From Pseudomonadota bacterium (GTDB taxonomy: Bacteria > Myxococcota_A > UBA9042 > GCA-2863065), in assembly GCA_947498315.1 (NCBI GenBank), contig CANMLD010000011.1, forward strand, positions 1 through 46,060: DNA of 46,060 bases, given 5' to 3'. Positions 43,821 through 46,060 of this stretch are shown here, piece by piece (positions within the stretch are counted from its first letter, which is position 1; each line of letters starts with the position of its first letter). The translations under genes and the position numbers were made by a program. The notes below the pieces were generated by a model that saw only the letters and a list, made by a program, of their open reading frames with translations, had not been told where the DNA came from and ran no database searches.

Positions 43821-45836
43821 TTACTCGGGCTCGATCGCAGTGAACTCGTTGGTCACGTCGATGTCCGACGACCCGATCTGGATGGTGGTGTCCCACACGC
43901 AGGGCAGCTCGCTCTTGCCCCATGCGTCGATGGTCAGGTTCGCGTCGAGGTCATAACACTGGCAGGCGGCCTGGGTCGCCAGACGGAAGCCGTTGCCGGT
44001 GTCGAGGTCGAGGTCGGTGAAGAACTTCGTGAGCTCCTGCTCGGCGAGCGGGATGGCCACGTCGCAGGCCGCCTTGGCGATGTTCGCCGTGAAGCCCGTG
44101 CCGCCGTTGGTGATGCTCTCAGCGAAGAGGTCGCAGCAGGTCGTGTTCGCGCTCTGGTCGAACTCGAGCTTGAGGCACTCCTTCCCGCCCACGAGGACCT
44201 TCAGGTACTCCTCGATGGAGTCTACCTTCGGGCTATCGGGAGATACGCCGGCGAGCAGCGGGAGTACTTCCTTCTCCACGATGTAGAGGAGCAGCGCGCC
44301 GTACTTGATGTTGAGCGAATGCTCGTTGATGTTCAGCATGAACTTGTTGTCGGGGTACTCGACCTTGCCGGACCACACACCGGTGATGGTGCCACCCTGA
44401 AATGCCTGAACCGAGAAGCTGCGCTTACCGCAGTTCTTATCGGTCGGGTCGCAGGTGGTCCCGAGCGTCCAGCGGTAGTTCACAGTGTGCCACTCGGCGG
44501 CGGTGGTCGCTTCGACGATGCTGCCGTCAAAGTTCGGCTCTTCGTTGATCTCGTAGGTCGCTACGAGCTCGAGCTCCTTCAGGATCTTGGCGAGGTCTTG
44601 CCCGGTGAAGAAGATGTCGCTCGCCGTGTCGTTCTGCTGAATGAGATCGACGAGGAGCTCGCCCATGAGCTGCTTGATGGCGAGTCCGACGGTGTCGAAG
44701 CACGTGTCCGCGATGCAGGGGTTCGCGGGATCGACGAACGCATACCCGCAGAGGTCGGAGATGACGCTCGTGTTCTTGCCGATGTCGCAGACGAGCACGA
44801 GGAGCTGAGCGGCCGGGTCGCTAAAGAGCCCGAGGACGACGTTGACCCACTTCTCCACGTTCTCCGGCAGTGCGCTCACGAGGTCGAAGCTAGTCGTGAC
44901 TTCGTACTGCTTCTTCCAGAGCGGCGGCAGGTCCGTGAGCTGCACTTGGACGGTCTTGGAGCCGACCCAGCTCACCTCGGCCTTCGTGTCATCGCAGCCG
45001 AAGACCATCGCCGGACCCGAAAGGTCCTTGCCGATGCCGACAACGGTGTATGCCTGGGTGCCTTCTTGCTCGAGACCAGGCAGCGACGTGAAGGCCGTCG
45101 ACTGGGTGAGGCCCTTCGGCGGCGAGCTCAGGTCGGCCGTGGGGAGGCTCTTTGGGTCGATATCGGTGCAAAGCCAAGGCTTCGCTTCCGTCTGCTTGAA
45201 GAGGTAGGTGGTGACGCCTTGAAAAGAGCGTGTACCGCCGTACTTGTAGGTGACGGTGAGCGGGATCTGGCCCTTCGGCGTGACCGCGATATCGAAGAAG
45301 AGCGGCGGGATCGTCACGTCGTCGAGCGACTCGACCTTGACCTCATACTGCTGAACCTGCTGAGCGGTCTGCGAGACCGTCGCCGAGGCGACGCCCTTGT
45401 CGACGCCCTCAGGGAGCGTGTAGCTCGTGTTGGTGTTGAGCTTCAGCGAGTTGTTCGGGTTCTTGGTGATGGTCCAGCGAACACCGACTTCGCCCACGAG
45501 CTCGTTGCCGCGAAGCGCTTTCACTTCGAGGTCGCGCGTCGTGTTGAAGGACATCGACACCGAACAGCGGTTGTTGCCCTTGCAAGTCACGCCATCGTCG
45601 CCCTTTTCAGCCACGAACTCGAGGCGGAGGGGATCGGTGCTCACGACGGTGTCGGCGGGTGGTGGACCGCCGTCGGGGGTGTCTTGAACGTCGGACCCGG
45701 GAAGGATTATCCCGTCGCTCTCTTCGACGTCGCCGCCTGCGATGGGTAGGCCAGAGCTACCGCCGTCATCGCCACAACCCTGAAACACGAGAGCGGCGAA
45801 CACCGTCGCCACCAAACACACATCAAGACGCTTCAT
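43821..45836 (-). CDS. Large lipoprotein of unknown function
   Basis: A 671-residue product with a lipoprotein signal (MKRLDVCLVATVFAALVFQGC). A short Asp/Gly/Pro linker (GGDVEESDGIILPGSDVQDT) follows, then a large mixed domain with scattered cysteines (CKGNNRCSVSMSFNTTRD, CGYAFVDPANPCIADTC, CLKLEFDQSANTTCCDLF). An N-terminal Ig-like fold is possible. No family recognised. ATG 45836 is preceded by GGGAGG at good spacing; the ORF-track start lies 30 codons upstream. A plus-strand ORF of similar size (43734-45749) is its antisense shadow. Confidence 0.8.
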   Translation of the reverse strand: MKRLDVCLVATVFAALVFQGCGDDGGSSGLPIAGGDVEESDGIILPGSDVQDTPDGGPPPADTVVSTDPLRLEFVAEKGDDGVTCKGNNRCSVSMSFNTTRDLEVKALRGNELVGEVGVRWTITKNPNNSLKLNTNTSYTLPEGVDKGVASATVSQTAQQVQQYEVKVESLDDVTIPPLFFDIAVTPKGQIPLTVTYKYGGTRSFQGVTTYLFKQTEAKPWLCTDIDPKSLPTADLSSPPKGLTQSTAFTSLPGLEQEGTQAYTVVGIGKDLSGPAMVFGCDDTKAEVSWVGSKTVQVQLTDLPPLWKKQYEVTTSFDLVSALPENVEKWVNVVLGLFSDPAAQLLVLVCDIGKNTSVISDLCGYAFVDPANPCIADTCFDTVGLAIKQLMGELLVDLIQQNDTASDIFFTGQDLAKILKELELVATYEINEEPNFDGSIVEATTAAEWHTVNYRWTLGTTCDPTDKNCGKRSFSVQAFQGGTITGVWSGKVEYPDNKFMLNINEHSLNIKYGALLLYIVEKEVLPLLAGVSPDSPKVDSIEEYLKVLVGGKECLKLEFDQSANTTCCDLFAESITNGGTGFTANIAKAACDVAIPLAEQELTKFFTDLDLDTGNGFRLATQAACQCYDLDANLTIDAWGKSELPCVWDTTIQIGSSDIDVTNEFTAIEPE

Positions 45837-45983
45837 TGCGGACCGCCTCCCATTTCTCACCGCTCGCCCGACCGTCGGGGCGACTCGCCGCCGTGCCGCC
45901 CCGCGGGCGGTAACATTGCGACTCACCCCATGCGACCTACCTCAGGACACCCTACGGGCGCACGTGGAGTCGCAGAACGTCGA

Positions 45984-46011
45984 AATATACGGGGAAGGAC
46001 CGCAAAACCAA
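45984..46011 (-). promoter_or_regulatory. Candidate promoter for the large lipoprotein gene
   Basis: On the minus strand TTGGTT is followed after 16 bp by TATATT (five of six to the -10 consensus). It would give a leader of about 140 nt. The remaining sequence from 45837 to the window end shows nothing else recognisable. Confidence 0.4.
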
Positions 46012-46060
46012 GGGATTTCGGCGAATACGCCTGGGTACCGACGCCTCAACCGATCCGACG

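Noticed and set aside
43734-45749. 671-codon plus-strand ORF
   Set aside because: It is antisense to a lipoprotein gene with a proper signal peptide and Shine-Dalgarno; its Arg/Val/Glu-rich composition is typical of a GC-rich shadow frame.

Overview
The window is a 46 kb, high-GC, gene-dense stretch from a Gram-negative bacterium. The best guess is a deltaproteobacterial or myxobacterial-type genome (Myxococcota or a close uncultured relative). This is inferred from many long lipoproteins with Asp/Val-rich linkers, Cys-rich 'C-SD-DC-G-C' repeat proteins, FG-GAP surface proteins, outer-membrane barrels, and housekeeping genes scattered outside their usual operons. No rRNA, tRNA, CRISPR, phage or insertion sequence was recognised.

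Layout. (1) 1-4.95 kb: selB (selenocysteine elongation factor) behind a 22-bp tandem repeat, then an 18-bp x16 minisatellite, then a PA14-GT39 membrane glycosyltransferase fusion. (2) 4.97-9.3 kb, minus strand: a 1271-residue FG-GAP lipoprotein whose stop overlaps the start of moaC. (3) 9.55-15.5 kb, plus strand: a Cys-rich repeat protein, an Asp-rich lipoprotein, an HD phosphohydrolase, a DUF4920 lipoprotein and an RsuA-family pseudouridine synthase. (4) 15.5-18.4 kb: a small unknown protein, a class I/II aminotransferase and a lipoprotein with a putative propeller. (5) 18.4-24.5 kb, minus strand: a tight operon of VTC-type polyphosphate-polymerase domain protein, DUF4956 membrane protein, beta-helix protein, OprP-like porin, lamin-tail lipoprotein and FAD oxidoreductase.

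(6) 24.5-25.2 kb: a 700-bp non-coding island bounded by a 14-bp inverted repeat and containing the remains of a four-helix-bundle (TIGR02436-like) gene. (7) 25.2-35.2 kb, minus strand: the most striking locus, a six-gene exopolysaccharide operon in the order bcsB-like, pelB-like, pelD, pelE, pelF, pelG. It looks like a hybrid of the Pel and cellulose secretion machines. The usual pelA and pelC are absent, there is no BcsA, and PelD keeps a c-di-GMP I-site beside a degenerate GGDEF site. (8) 35.5-41.4 kb, plus strand: a PcnB/CCA-type nucleotidyltransferase, a LolA-like protein, two lipoproteins and an outer-membrane barrel. (9) 41.5-45.8 kb, minus strand: HemW-like radical SAM protein, a diacylglycerol-kinase-family lipid kinase and a large lipoprotein.

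How the parts work together. In the Pel-like operon the PelD/E/G inner-membrane complex and the PelF glycosyltransferase would polymerise and export an amino-sugar polymer under c-di-GMP control. The BcsB-like protein would guide it across the periplasm and the TPR-barrel protein would pass it through the outer membrane. The VTC/DUF4956 operon probably builds or anchors a cell-surface or polyphosphate-related structure; its chemistry cannot be fixed from sequence. Short tandem repeats of unrelated sequence (22, 18, 15, 12 and 14 bp) recur at gene starts and ends. Start codons were chosen from Shine-Dalgarno spacing, signal peptides and neighbouring stops, and are less certain than the reading frames.
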